A stretch of DNA of 64,000 bases from Flavobacterium sp. ALD4 (GTDB lineage Bacteria; Bacteroidota; Bacteroidia; Flavobacteriales; Flavobacteriaceae), in assembly GCF_002836475.1 (NCBI RefSeq), contig NZ_PJBJ01000028.1:62001-126000 (forward strand), given 5' to 3'. This document shows, one piece after another, positions 9,766-20,700 of the stretch. Each line of letters starts with the position of its first letter. The first letter of the stretch is position 1. Made by a program: the position numbers and the translations under genes. The notes beneath the pieces are model-generated. The model was given only the letters and a program-made list of their open reading frames with translations. It searched no databases and was not told the origin of the DNA.

Positions 9766-10659
9766 TTAGATTTTAGTAAAAACCGAATTACCATAATCAC
9801 CGTAATCGTTTTCCCAACGAATACTCAATGTTCCATCTGCGTTAACAGTTCCGGTAAGTTTTACATTTGCACTAAATGGTTCTATATATGAACCGGAAAG
9901 TGTACCGCATACGTCAGTAAATTTACCTGGATAATCTCTTGTGATACTGTAGATGTCATACCATAATTGATATAGTCCTGCATATCCATCAGATAATGTG
10001 TAGCTTCCTCCTCCATTATCAGTTATAGTTACTTCATAAGGGTAATTAGTAATAGGGTTTTTAGAAGGGGCTGGGCCACTATCAGTGGACATCCCTGAGG
10101 ATATAACGGAATAAGTTCCGCCTAAATCCGACGGGCAAGATACAGGATAGCTTTGTAATAATGTATACTTGTTTGAGTTTGCAATATCTGCACCGTAGTT
10201 TGCAGTACCATCATCATTTAAAAGTTTAAGGATGCTACCGTCTTTCAAAGTTAGTATGGCAGAAACTGTAAATTTATCCCCAAGTCCAAAATCACTTTTT
10301 GAGTTTAACACTGTAAATGCAGCAATTAAATCATTTGTAGTGAAATTTAAATTTGCAGGGAATGTCGTAACGTTGGCTTTCATTATGGCTCTGGATACGG
10401 TCGTTCCTTTTGTGTAAGAACCTACAATATCCATAGAGGAAACTTCTCCTTGAGCTACAGCAACAGTTAATCCTAGATTGAAACTACCCCCTTTACCTAA
10501 GCTAATTAAGTTGATGAAGTTATCTGTTCCAGCTGTTTTAGTTATATTAGGTACTGCCCCAACTTTCAGATCAATTGTTGATGTGCCGCCGTCGTTAGTA
10601 CAAGAAGGCAGTAGCAAAGCTGCTGCGAATATTGCGAATAATAATTTTATTTTTTTCAT
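9766..10659 (-). CDS. Surface lipoprotein of SusCD operon 2, family not recognised
   Basis: I do not recognise a named family. The 297-residue product has a lipoprotein signal ending in LPSC (Cys20). An N-terminal half rich in beta-strand and Gly/Thr follows, then from about residue 175 a second module starting CPSDLGGTYSV, with a pair of Cys residues and many Tyr, Trp and Gly (LYQLWYDIYSI, LSIRWENDYGDYG). This two-module beta layout and its place as third gene after SusC and SusD are what one expects of an accessory surface ligand-binding lipoprotein (SusE/SusF-like role), but that is inference. It lies 15 bp after the SusD gene and ends the operon. Operons 1 and 3 have no such gene. Confidence 0.8.
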   Translation of the reverse strand: MKKIKLLFAIFAAALLLPSCTNDGGTSTIDLKVGAVPNITKTAGTDNFINLISLGKGGSFNLGLTVAVAQGEVSSMDIVGSYTKGTTVSRAIMKANVTTFPANLNFTTNDLIAAFTVLNSKSDFGLGDKFTVSAILTLKDGSILKLLNDDGTANYGADIANSNKYTLLQSYPVSCPSDLGGTYSVISSGMSTDSGPAPSKNPITNYPYEVTITDNGGGSYTLSDGYAGLYQLWYDIYSITRDYPGKFTDVCGTLSGSYIEPFSANVKLTGTVNADGTLSIRWENDYGDYGNSVFTKI

Positions 10660-10674
10660 AATGTAATATTTATT

Positions 10675-12378
10675 TTAAAGGTCCCAAAATATTTTGTAGG
10701 TAGTAGCGTCTTTTTGGGCTGGAGCGTTTAGATTTGAGTTTAATTCGTTTTGCGGCCAGAAAAGGGACACTTGATAGGTATTGTTTTGTATCGTTTGCGA
10801 ATCAATCAATGGCCATGCATCTCCGTTGTTAAGCTGATACTCTGGAGAAGCTCCAAGAGGATTTGCTAAAATCGGGAAACCAGTTCTTCTGTAATCAGTA
10901 TATTGATCCATAGGGTCGCCACAAGTTCCTACCCATTTTTGGGTCATTATAATTTCTAGTTTTTTGGCAGGAGCTGCAGCATTAAATTCTGCAAGAACGT
11001 TGGTTATAAATGCTGTCACCGTAGTCGAACCTGCTAACACAGGAATGATTTGTGACGACTTATTTAACGAAACTACCTGGTCAACCTTGGCAAAACTCGC
11101 TTTCATAGCTTGGTTTAATTTGGCTGAAGCTGTTCCGGCAGTGGTTAGTTGTCCTACGTGAATTAATTCAGCCTGAATATAAAGGAATTCATCATAAGTT
11201 AACATTCTGAAAGGAGCAATACCGGTTCCTGTGTTTCCATCCATAATGCCACCTTTGCCATCGTCATATCTACCACCCGTTTGAAAGATACCGGGGTAAG
11301 TGTATGAATTTTCCGCACTTTGTCCTTGGTTAGGGCCAACAGTACCAAATCTAATACTGAAGAAACCAGTAGATTTGTCCCAATAGTCAGCATTAGGATT
11401 TCCTGTGGTTGCATTTCCTGTATCAGGAGGTAATACGCCTGCTTTTAACTGATTGAAGAAGAAGTACTTCATTCGAGGGTCAGGGTTGTTGGCATGTATA
11501 TTTGGATTTACCCCTTTTAGAATTTCATAAAACCAAGGGCTTTGATAAGCACCAAATTGTGTACTATTATATGAATCTAAATATAAATTGTTTCTTTCCT
11601 CAGGAGCAACACTTGCTGTATGATTAAACTGGAAATCATCTGCCGCTGAAGTGAAAAAATTATTTTCGGCAACCAATGCTTTAAACCCGGCTGTATCGAA
11701 ATCATTGGTTAATCTTACTTGGTTGTATAATTTCAATTTAAAAGTATTCGCAAACTTAATCCATTTCGCTGTATCTCCTTTGTAAAACAAATCATTTGCA
11801 GCTGGTTTTTGTGTCCCTGCATTAGTTGCTATATTTGCTTTAGCAGTTGCTATTAATTTGAAGACATCAGCATATATCGCTTTTTGAGCATCAAACTTTG
11901 GACTCACTATACCTGCTGTTAAGTTTGTTGCTTCAGTATAGGGAACATCTCCCCATAAATCAACTGCCAACGCCATTAAATAGGCTTTTTGCATTTGAGC
12001 AATACCAACATACACTAAATCCCCAGATGCAGTTGCTTGGTCTATTAATGTCTGGATGTCAGTTAAGGTCAAATAGATAGTGTCCCAGTCATTATTTACA
12101 GGTATACTTCCAACTTTGGTTCCGTACTGGTCATACTCTTCTCTAGTAGTCATTTGATGCGTATAAACCGCAAGAATGTTCCCTGAAAAATTGTTGAAGT
12201 CTGTGACGCTGCCCACGCCAACCTGTGTGTTAGTCAGTAAAAGCGATAGTGGTGCAACAGTAGGGCTGTCCTTGTCTGTATTAACATCCAGGTAATCGCT
12301 ACAACTAATAAAAAGTGTTGTAAGCAATAACAAAGCGATGGTGATTTTGTTATTTTTTATTTTTATTAAAAGTTCCAT
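10675..12378 (-). CDS. SusD/RagB-family outer-membrane lipoprotein (SusD-like_2 type, operon 2)
   Basis: This 567-residue SusD homologue is the largest of the three here. A lipoprotein signal ends in FISC (Cys26), followed by SDYLDVNTDKDSPTVAPLSL, a pattern typical of the SusD-like_2 branch. LMALAVDLWGDVPYTEA marks the conserved helical segment and a C-terminal DYRRTGFPIL matches the same place in operons 1 and 3. The ATG at 12378 gives an N-terminus a few residues longer than usual (MELLIKIKNNK); an internal start is possible but no ATG lies close by. The SusC partner ends 10 bp upstream and the accessory lipoprotein gene starts 15 bp downstream. Confidence 0.9.
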   Translation of the reverse strand: MELLIKIKNNKITIALLLLTTLFISCSDYLDVNTDKDSPTVAPLSLLLTNTQVGVGSVTDFNNFSGNILAVYTHQMTTREEYDQYGTKVGSIPVNNDWDTIYLTLTDIQTLIDQATASGDLVYVGIAQMQKAYLMALAVDLWGDVPYTEATNLTAGIVSPKFDAQKAIYADVFKLIATAKANIATNAGTQKPAANDLFYKGDTAKWIKFANTFKLKLYNQVRLTNDFDTAGFKALVAENNFFTSAADDFQFNHTASVAPEERNNLYLDSYNSTQFGAYQSPWFYEILKGVNPNIHANNPDPRMKYFFFNQLKAGVLPPDTGNATTGNPNADYWDKSTGFFSIRFGTVGPNQGQSAENSYTYPGIFQTGGRYDDGKGGIMDGNTGTGIAPFRMLTYDEFLYIQAELIHVGQLTTAGTASAKLNQAMKASFAKVDQVVSLNKSSQIIPVLAGSTTVTAFITNVLAEFNAAAPAKKLEIIMTQKWVGTCGDPMDQYTDYRRTGFPILANPLGASPEYQLNNGDAWPLIDSQTIQNNTYQVSLFWPQNELNSNLNAPAQKDATTYKIFWDL

Positions 12379-12388
12379 ATTTTTTTTT

Positions 12389-15300
12389 TTAGAATGTTAA
12401 ATTAAGCTTGATTCCAAATCTTTTAGAAGTAGGTGCGGATGCAATCTCAATTCCTTGAGATGTTCCTGATCCTAAGCTAGTTACGTCCGGGTCAAAGTTA
12501 GTATATTTAGGTACGTTTGGTGCGAAGTACCAAAGATTATTTCCAATTGCACTTAAGCTCACTGATCCAAAAGGTGTTTTGTCAATAAATTTTGCCGGAA
12601 AATCATATGTTAGACTCACATTACTCAATCTATAAACAGTAGCGTCATAAACGGATGCCTCATCTACACTGTTTATACCAAATGTGTTTGAATTTGATGG
12701 AGAAAAATAAAGCTCATTCATTGATAACTGTGTAGTATTTGGGATTTGAGCTCCTGATGCATCCAGCAACGCAGTTCCTGTTGTTGTGTTACCATAGAAA
12801 CCTGGGATAATAAAAGTGTTTTCTCTGTTTTCTGTATCTTTAGTTACACCACGTCCTAACAATGTGTTAATTGTCGTAGAAGAGATATCGCCTCCTTCTT
12901 TCCAGTCGAATTGTGCTTTTAAAGAGAATCCTTTATACGTGAAAGTATTGATAAATGCCATTCTGAAATCCGCTTGTGGATTACCTATGTACCCAGGGGT
13001 CGGGTCTTGGATAACTCCACCCGCTTTGTCAATAAGGAAGTTTCCGTTTGCGTCCCTTGCAAATTTTGTACCATAAAAGAATCCATAAGCCTGTCCTACT
13101 TCAACATATCCAACTGCATTTGCTCTTAACGGAAATCTTTCAAGACCGTCAATCAACTTGGTTACTTTGTTTTCGTTCTTTGTATAATTAGTTTGTAAAG
13201 ACCATTTAAAATCTTTTGTTCTAAACGGAACAAGTGTTAATGCTAATTCAACACCTTTGTTTTCTATAGAACCTAAATTTGTGTTGTATTGTGCAAATCC
13301 ACTAGTTGTTGGAACGGTGATCGGAGTGATCAGATCAGTTGATGTTTTTTTGTACAAACTCACATCTACTATAACTCTTCGCTTGAAAAACTCTAAATCT
13401 GCTCCAACTTCCACCTCTTCAGTAAACTCTGGCTTAATATTTGGATCTGCCAAAGAAGTTGAATTTCCAATTGTTGCAGTATTATTATAGGCTACTCCGA
13501 GGTTGAAAGTTTGGTTAATAAACTCTGAAGATGCATCTCTACCCACTTTTCCGTAACCTCCTCTTATTTTTGCAAAACTCAAGATGTTACTATTCATGTT
13601 TAAAGCCTCTGTTATTATAAACGAAGCACTTACTGAAGGGTAAAAATAGGAATTGCTTTCCTTAGGCAAAGAAGAACTCCAGTCATTTCTTCCGGTCGCG
13701 TTGATATATAAGAATTCTTTATAATCAAATGTCACATCAGCAAAAACTCCAACGCTTCTTTTCTCACTTCCAGAATCAGCGTTATTGACTACAGTAAGGA
13801 CATTGCCTAAATTAAAGATATTCGCGACCTTAAAGCCGGTACCTTCATTTTGCGTTCTTTTATTACTGTTTTGTAAAATATTATTCCCAACGATTGCGGC
13901 TAGTCCAATATCGTCTGTTAATTTATATTTAAAGTTAACTAACAATGTGGACTCAATATCCTGGTTGCTAAAGTTGTCCGTTACCAACGATCCTAAACCA
14001 CCACTAGCTCTTGAATATAAATCACGAATTTCCGCTCTTTCCAGTGAGTATTTGTTGACACCAGCTCTGTAGAATACATTTATGTTGTCATTAAACGCAT
14101 AGCTCAAATTTAAACCTACCACTGTTCTGGTTGTATTTGTAGTGATTTGATCGTGTTTCCAAGACCATAAAGGGTGGTCGAATTGAGTTCCGTTTGGTGT
14201 AACTGACCTTCCGTCTGTTAAGTCTTCGTAAGGTAAATTAAGATCCCAGTTTCGTGCTAAAAACAAAGTTCTTGCAAAAGATGACGATGAACCACCAAAT
14301 TGATTTTCTCCAAAAAAGGCACCTACTTGTTTTGTGTCAGCATAACTCATGTTGGCACCAGCTGTCAACTTATTTGCCAATTTAAACGTTCCTCCTGCAG
14401 AGAAAGACGTTCTGTCGTAAGTATTGGAAGGTATGTATCCGTTTTGCCCTAAATCTGAGATTGTTACATTGAAACTCCCATCTTGATTAGCATAACTTAA
14501 TCCAATCGTATTTTCCGCTATTGAACCAGTTCTAAACAAGTCTTTTACATTATTTGGTTTAGCAACGTAAGGAACTGTTGGTCCAAATTGTGTAGGAAAT
14601 GCGGCGAGTAAAGTTGGCCATGTAGGAATGGTTTCTCTCGAGTCGAATCTAGGTCCCCATGAACCATTTGCATTTGCATAATTGAAATTGACACCTGCAC
14701 CATATGTGTTTTGATAGTCAGGTAAGTTCGCAATTTGCTCAAGAAAAACTCCTGATCCAAAGTTTACACTTAATTTTTTATTTTGTTTTGTGCTAAGAGA
14801 ACCAGATTTGGTAGTTATTACGATAACACCATTTACCGCTCTTGAACCATATAATGCGGCAGCTGCAGCACTCTTAAGTACGTTGACACTTGCAATGTCA
14901 TTAGGATCTAGACTAGACAATGCAGATTCATATCCACCACCTCCGGTAACTTGATTTGATGTTGTTACCTGTGTGTTGTTATATGCAATTCCGTCTACAA
15001 TAATTAGAGGTTGTATGTCTCCGCTAAATGTAGAAATACCTCTAATTGTAATTTGATTTGCAGCACCTGCAGCACCAGTAGAAACGTTGACGTTTACACC
15101 AGCAACTTTTCCCTGAAGAGAACGTACTAAATCCGGTTCGGAAGATTCAGTAATGTCTTCAGTTTTCACGCTGCTTACACTATATCCTAATTGCTTTGGT
15201 TTTCTTTTAATACCAAAAGCTGTAACAACTACGCCTTCAAGTTCTACCGCGCTGCTTTTCATTTTAACATTTACCAATGTTGATGTGGCTTTAACTTCTT

Positions 15301-15541
15301 GGCTTAACATGCCGATGTAGCTAAAAATTAAAATTTGACTTGGGGCTGCTTTGATAGCAAATTTTCCGTCAAAATCAGTTTGTGTCCCGAATTTCGTTCC
15401 TTTAACCAATACACTTACGCCTGGTATGGGCATTCCTGCATTGTCAGAAACAACACCAGTAACAGCTCTTTCTTGAGCAAAGGTTAGTTGCGCCATCAGT
15501 ACTACAAGTAGTACTAAGATTCCATTGAACTTTAGTTTCAT
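12389..15541 (-). CDS. SusC/RagA-family TonB-dependent outer-membrane transporter (operon 2)
   Basis: This 1050-residue SusC channel is paired with the SusD at 10675. It has a signal peptide cleaved near residue 22 and a regulatory-like beta domain. The link ELEGVVVTAFGIKRKPKQLG and a plug starting around residue 120 follow, with VRSLQGKVAGVNVN and TIRGISTFSG and then ALYGSRAVNGVIVITTK, which are standard SusC signatures. The barrel ends in KLNLTF. The N-terminal 85 residues and the last 30 or so bases next to the start codon match the other two SusC genes almost exactly. The plug and barrel resemble operon 3 more than operon 1 in these signatures (ALYGSRA versus ALYGEQG). Confidence 0.93.
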   Translation of the reverse strand: MKLKFNGILVLLVVLMAQLTFAQERAVTGVVSDNAGMPIPGVSVLVKGTKFGTQTDFDGKFAIKAAPSQILIFSYIGMLSQEVKATSTLVNVKMKSSAVELEGVVVTAFGIKRKPKQLGYSVSSVKTEDITESSEPDLVRSLQGKVAGVNVNVSTGAAGAANQITIRGISTFSGDIQPLIIVDGIAYNNTQVTTSNQVTGGGGYESALSSLDPNDIASVNVLKSAAAAALYGSRAVNGVIVITTKSGSLSTKQNKKLSVNFGSGVFLEQIANLPDYQNTYGAGVNFNYANANGSWGPRFDSRETIPTWPTLLAAFPTQFGPTVPYVAKPNNVKDLFRTGSIAENTIGLSYANQDGSFNVTISDLGQNGYIPSNTYDRTSFSAGGTFKLANKLTAGANMSYADTKQVGAFFGENQFGGSSSSFARTLFLARNWDLNLPYEDLTDGRSVTPNGTQFDHPLWSWKHDQITTNTTRTVVGLNLSYAFNDNINVFYRAGVNKYSLERAEIRDLYSRASGGLGSLVTDNFSNQDIESTLLVNFKYKLTDDIGLAAIVGNNILQNSNKRTQNEGTGFKVANIFNLGNVLTVVNNADSGSEKRSVGVFADVTFDYKEFLYINATGRNDWSSSLPKESNSYFYPSVSASFIITEALNMNSNILSFAKIRGGYGKVGRDASSEFINQTFNLGVAYNNTATIGNSTSLADPNIKPEFTEEVEVGADLEFFKRRVIVDVSLYKKTSTDLITPITVPTTSGFAQYNTNLGSIENKGVELALTLVPFRTKDFKWSLQTNYTKNENKVTKLIDGLERFPLRANAVGYVEVGQAYGFFYGTKFARDANGNFLIDKAGGVIQDPTPGYIGNPQADFRMAFINTFTYKGFSLKAQFDWKEGGDISSTTINTLLGRGVTKDTENRENTFIIPGFYGNTTTGTALLDASGAQIPNTTQLSMNELYFSPSNSNTFGINSVDEASVYDATVYRLSNVSLTYDFPAKFIDKTPFGSVSLSAIGNNLWYFAPNVPKYTNFDPDVTSLGSGTSQGIEIASAPTSKRFGIKLNLTF

Positions 15542-16250
15542 CTTTAATTATTTTGAATTATTAAAACAAAAATAGCCAATAAAATGTTAATATTCCTAAT
15601 AAACTTTACTGTTTTTTTAAGTTGTTTTAACAAAAGCTGTGGCGAATGTTAAAATAATGAGCGTTTCTGAGTTTTTTGTGTTGTTATTTAAGTGTGTGCA
15701 AAGTAGTGGTTTTTATTTTGAAATAGTAAATAGGAATATTTGATTTACATTAGTGGTACTTGTGTTACGTATTGATTAATAGGTCTTTGAAAATAAATTC
15801 TTTTTTGTCAAATAAAAAAGATGAGTAGAGTGGTAGGAGATATTTTTATGTTATTGCAGTTAAAAAAAAATATCAGGAAGCCTTTTTTTAGATGACTTGG
15901 TTAATTGTCAGATTTAGATTGCTTTATAGTTTTTTTTGTTTTGTAGACAGTTGATGTTTTATTTTAGTTAAAAAGCAGCTAATTATGTTCGATAACTAAT
16001 TTTTTGTGTACCGCAATTTGAGGACGGTAAAATTCAAATAATCTAAGGCCGTAAAAGGGATGTTTTTTTATTTCAATATTAGATATTGTCAGCTATGTTC
16101 TTTAGTTCGGTTAATTCAACAATACTACTTTTCGTGTAAAGCTATTTTGGGACCGGACAAGTAACGCAAAAAAATCACGAATGAGTCACTGGTGGTTTTA
16201 ATGGGATTCTATTTACAAGTATGTTGATGTAGTGAAAGGAAGTAATGAAA
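15542..16250. other. Spacer between SusCD operons 2 and 3
   Basis: The 0.7-kb spacer has no open frame that I can support. It holds the promoter of operon 2 at its left end and is bounded at the right by the terminator of operon 3. The rest is AT-rich with no recognisable remnant; unlike the gap after operon 1, I see no rlmB-like sequence here. Confidence 0.5.
15567..15574 (-). promoter_or_regulatory. Candidate -7 element of SusCD operon 2
   Basis: The minus strand reads TATTTTTG (TAnnTTTG consensus) 26 bp before the SusC start, the same distance as in operon 1. A convincing -33 TTTG is not visible. Confidence 0.45.
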
Positions 16251-16275
16251 AAGGCTGCCAAAAATTGGCAGCCTT
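16251..16275 (-). terminator. Terminator-like hairpin after SusCD operon 3
   Basis: AAGGCTGCCAA (16251-16261) pairs perfectly with TTGGCAGCCTT (16265-16275), an 11-bp stem with a 3-nt loop, 30 bp past the SusD stop. The T tract on the minus strand is short, provided by the A run before 16253. Confidence 0.7.
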
Positions 16276-16305
16276 AATAACTTATAATGATGTAAAATAA
16301 TTATT

Positions 16306-17742
16306 CTAGTTTACGTCCCAGAATAGTTGCGTTGTTTGCGTATCGCCACCTATTGCTGATGATGCCGCATCATAGTTGGTAACATTAAGGTTTTGTTCGC
16401 TAATTGGGTACGTATATCTTGTAGGAACTGGAAGTTCAGATATAGCAGCTACGTTAAAACCTGGGATGTCGTAGGTTCTATAAGCTGTCCAAGCTTCAAA
16501 TCCTCTGTTGTACATAGCTAACCAAAGTTGATTACCAATTTTCACCTTCCAATCGCCTGGTGCAGTTGCGTAAGCTACATCTGGATTTAGTAAATAAGTA
16601 GCTACGTCAGGAGCTCCCCAATAATTAAAGGAAGCTGTAATACCTGCGTTATAGAATCCTGCCGCTTGAGCAGGCGTGCCTGAGATAGCACGTTCCGCTG
16701 CATCTGCTAAGTAAAAAGAAACTTCTGCAAAATCCATTAGGCATGCTGGATTGTCAGCCATTTCCATTATTTCACCAATGTGAGTATATGAACTATAACT
16801 GTTGTTATCACCGTAAGGTCCACCATCATAAATACCGGCTCCTAGGTTCTCCTGAAAGTAAAATGGTCTTCTAGGGTCACTAACATTATTCATAAAGTCT
16901 ACTAATGTATTGGCAGGAACGAAATCAGATCGTCCAGTCTGCACTAGATCAACCCATACTGGATTGGTGTTCGGAGGTGTAGTAGAATAAGGGAGAGAAG
17001 TATTATCCGCGTTTGATGTAAATACGCCACCGCTTACGGCAGATGTAATTGCCGCCTGTGCCATAGTAGACATTCCAGGAGCATCAACAATTCGTATACC
17101 CATTCTTAACTTCAATGAATTACCAAACTTTTTCCAAGCACTAACGTTACCTCCGTAAAAGGGATCTGATTCGCCGAAGCCATCATTAGTTAAATTTGGA
17201 ATTACTGCGGTTAAGCGTGTAAGTAAGTCTGCATAAATAGTAGCCGCATCATCATATTCAGGATTTGGGTTGTCAGTTCCTTTCAATGCCTGAGTATAAG
17301 GAATATCTCCAAAAGTTTCGACTAAATTTGCCCAAGCGTAAACACTTAAGATCTCGATTTGTGCATTACGAGATGCTTTTGAGGCAGCAGTCAATCTGTT
17401 GTTAGCATCTACAGTTGCTTTCGCAATAGAAAGATCTAACAAAACATCTCTGTACATTTCAGACCAGTGAGCATTTGTGATATTACGTGTGTTGAAGTCA
17501 TAATTTGCCTCGTCAACATAGGTTGTCTCCGTCCAATGTTGGCCTAACATCCTGAAGATATTGGTGTTTACATTAGTGCTGGTCATTTGATTCACCAAAC
17601 TCTTAGATGCAGAATTGAATAAAAATTCTGAATTCACCTCACTAGGGTTCTTTGGGTCTCTATTTAGGTTTTCGTAAGAGTCATCTGATTGACATGATAC
17701 GAAAGCAATAATAGATAACGCTGTTAATATTATTTTTTTCAT
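16306..17742 (-). CDS. SusD/RagB-family outer-membrane lipoprotein (SusD-like_2 type, operon 3)
   Basis: The 478-residue lipoprotein has a signal ending in FVSC (Cys17), followed by QSDDSYENLNRDPKNPSEV. LVETFGDIPYTQALKG is the family's conserved helical stretch and FEAWTAYRTYDIPGF near the C-terminus matches the equivalent of the other two copies. It is the shortest of the three. It follows its SusC gene by 11 bp and ends the operon with a hairpin terminator. Ligand unknown. Confidence 0.9.
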   Translation of the reverse strand: MKKIILTALSIIAFVSCQSDDSYENLNRDPKNPSEVNSEFLFNSASKSLVNQMTSTNVNTNIFRMLGQHWTETTYVDEANYDFNTRNITNAHWSEMYRDVLLDLSIAKATVDANNRLTAASKASRNAQIEILSVYAWANLVETFGDIPYTQALKGTDNPNPEYDDAATIYADLLTRLTAVIPNLTNDGFGESDPFYGGNVSAWKKFGNSLKLRMGIRIVDAPGMSTMAQAAITSAVSGGVFTSNADNTSLPYSTTPPNTNPVWVDLVQTGRSDFVPANTLVDFMNNVSDPRRPFYFQENLGAGIYDGGPYGDNNSYSSYTHIGEIMEMADNPACLMDFAEVSFYLADAAERAISGTPAQAAGFYNAGITASFNYWGAPDVATYLLNPDVAYATAPGDWKVKIGNQLWLAMYNRGFEAWTAYRTYDIPGFNVAAISELPVPTRYTYPISEQNLNVTNYDAASSAIGGDTQTTQLFWDVN

Positions 17743-17753
17743 AATTTTTTTTT

Positions 17754-20700
17754 TTAAAACTGTAATTTAAGACTTGCTCCGATTTCTCTTATTGATGGCT
17801 GAGCTCCAGATTGATATCCTTGAACATTTCCAGAACTTAAGCCTGCCTCTGGGTCTGCATAAGGTACGCTTTTATCAATAATCCATAAGTTTCTACCAAT
17901 TAAGGATACCGAGACATTGTTGAAAGGTAGTCTGCTTAAAACTTTGTCGTCAAAATTATAAGTTAAACTTGCTTGACGTAATTTGATGTAACCAGCGTCA
18001 TAAACGTGCGCTTTGTTAGGAGCTCTAGCGTATCCCCATGCATTTGCATAGATGTCAGCGTTAGCTCTAACTTGGTTAGGAGTTCCATCAGGAGCTACTC
18101 CAGGCATAATAACGCCGCCGCTGTCAGCTCCGTAGTTTCCTGGTGTTCCTGTAATTGGATTTCTTACTGGGTTACCTAGTTCATTGTCAGCTGCAGAGAA
18201 GTCATACATCCCTGTTGCGTAACCATACCAAGTATCTAGAGAGAAAACATCACCACCTTTTTGCATGTCAAGCAAGAAAGATAAATTGAAGTTTTTGTAT
18301 GTGATACTGTTGTTAAGTCCCGCTTTCCAATCTGCATTAATATCTCCAATTACATTGTTGCTTGATGAAGTCCTTGGGTAAGTACCAATTCTGCTTGCAC
18401 TTCCTGTTTGGTTAACAATTGGTTGACCATTGTCAGCGTAAATGTAATCGCTACCTCTGATTGTTCCGTAAGGCTGTCCAGGCGTTGCATTAATCGAAAT
18501 ACCACCTTGTAGAGATGCCAATTGTAAGTTGTCAATACCATTAAGCAATTCAACTACTAAACTTTTGTTTTGAGACCAGTTTAGATTTAAATCCCATTGA
18601 AAATCAGCTGTTTTAAATGGAGTAGCATTCAATTGTACTTCCACTCCTTTATTTTCAATAGTACCAGCGTTTAATACTGCTGATCCATATCCTGTCGAAG
18701 TTGATAATGGAATATTGGTAATCTGGTTGATGTTTTGATTATTGTAGTATGAAAGATCAAAGCCAATGCGTCTCTTTAAAAATGACATTTCTAATCCAAT
18801 TTCATAACTGTTTTGTCTCTCCGGTAAAAGATTCAAATTAGCTAGAGTAGTAGGGTTTGAAGCAACAGCTGTTCCGTTAAATGGAGTTCCAAAAGATAAT
18901 GTATTGAAAACTCTATATGGATCTGTAGCACTACCTACCTCTGCATAATTAGCTCTTACTTTACCAAATGACAACCATGGAGCGTCAATTAAAGAAGAGA
19001 ATACTAAACTTCCAGAAACAGAGTAGTAGCCAAATCTATTGTTTTCTTGTGGTAAAGTAGATGAACGGTCAGTTCTGTAGGAACCCTCAAGGTAAGCAAA
19101 ACCATCATAGCCTAAACTTGCTCTGATGTATTCACCATCAACCATACTACTTGAATCGTATTCACTAGGTGCGTTAATTGGACTAACACTGTTTGAAAGT
19201 GAGTAAAGACTTTTTATGTTTAAACCACCGTTGGTTACAGCAAAAATACTGTTTCTAACATTGTTTCTTAGGTTGACACCGATATTACCCTCTAGATTTA
19301 ATTTATCCGTTAAATCTTTATTGAAGTTTAACATTGCATCGTAGTTATACTCAGCGACATTGTTGTTGTATCTTGAATATTCTGATACATCAGCACTTCC
19401 AACATTTTTTCTTTCTTCTTGCAGTTCGCTATACGTATCAAATGAGAATCTGACACTTGCAGATAACCAGTCGTTGATCTTGTTGTCTATAGCTACATTA
19501 CCAAATAATCTTGTTCTTGTATCTGTTTCGTAATTTTCATAGAATGTCCAATATGGATTATCTGAGTAAATTGGACTTAAGTTATCAGGACTATTAGGAT
19601 TCCAAGTAATGTTGTCTCCAGTAAGAAAATAAGCGTCTTTTTGTTCATTAAAATCAACATTCATTTGGTTCCATTGTCTGAACTGTTGCATAATGTTACC
19701 AGAGGAATAACCGGTTCCGTTTCTACCTTTACCGTCATTTTTAACAAAATTAAAATAAGTAGAAACAGTCAGTTTGTCCGACAAATCATGAGATCCAGAA
19801 AAAGATATAGTATTTCTTTTGATGCTACTATTAGGTAGGTTACCTTCTTGTAATAAGTTAGTGAAACCCAATCTAAATGAACTTTTATCAGTACCACCAT
19901 CTAAGGAAACAGAGTTTACTGCAGTACTTCCAGTACCCCAAACAGAGTTCGGTGTATTTTTTCCAGCTATCCAAGGAGTTGCTTTTTGGTAAGTGTCTGG
20001 TAGCTGCGGATAAATGGAGTTCCATTGGTAAACCATTAAACTTGGGTCAAATGCAGCACCGTATGATGCATCTTCGGTAAACACAGTAGTCAAGTCATCC
20101 ACACCGTCGCCATTAACGTCATATAAGCCAAAGTATCCGCCTGGACCATCGTAATAAGGACCATATCCTGCTCCGTATTTATTTTGGTATTTAGGTAAGG
20201 TTGATTTATCTGCAGTACCTAAAGTAATGCTAGAGTTGATTGTTACACCAATACCTTTTTGTTTCCCCCCTTTTTTAGTAACGATCATTACGACACCATT
20301 AGAAGCACGAGAACCATAAAGTGCTGTTGCAGCAGCTCCTTTCAAAACGTTGATAGATGCAATGTCATCAGGATTTATATCTGACGCAGCATTTCCGTAG
20401 TCAAAACCACCTCTACCTGTTTTTTGATCTTGGCTGTTTGAGTTACCATTATCTATAGGTATACCATCAACAACAAATAATGCTTGATTGTTTCCTGATA
20501 TAGAGTTGTTACCTCTAATAACAACTTGAGTAGATCCCCCTAAATTACCAGATGTCTTGATGTCCAAACCTGCAACTTTTCCAGAAAGTGAGTTTACAAA
20601 ATTGGAACTTTTTACATTTGATACTTCGTCACCTGAAACTTCTTGAGTTGCATAACCTAAGGATTTTTTCTCTCTTTTAATACCTAAAGCAGTTACTACA

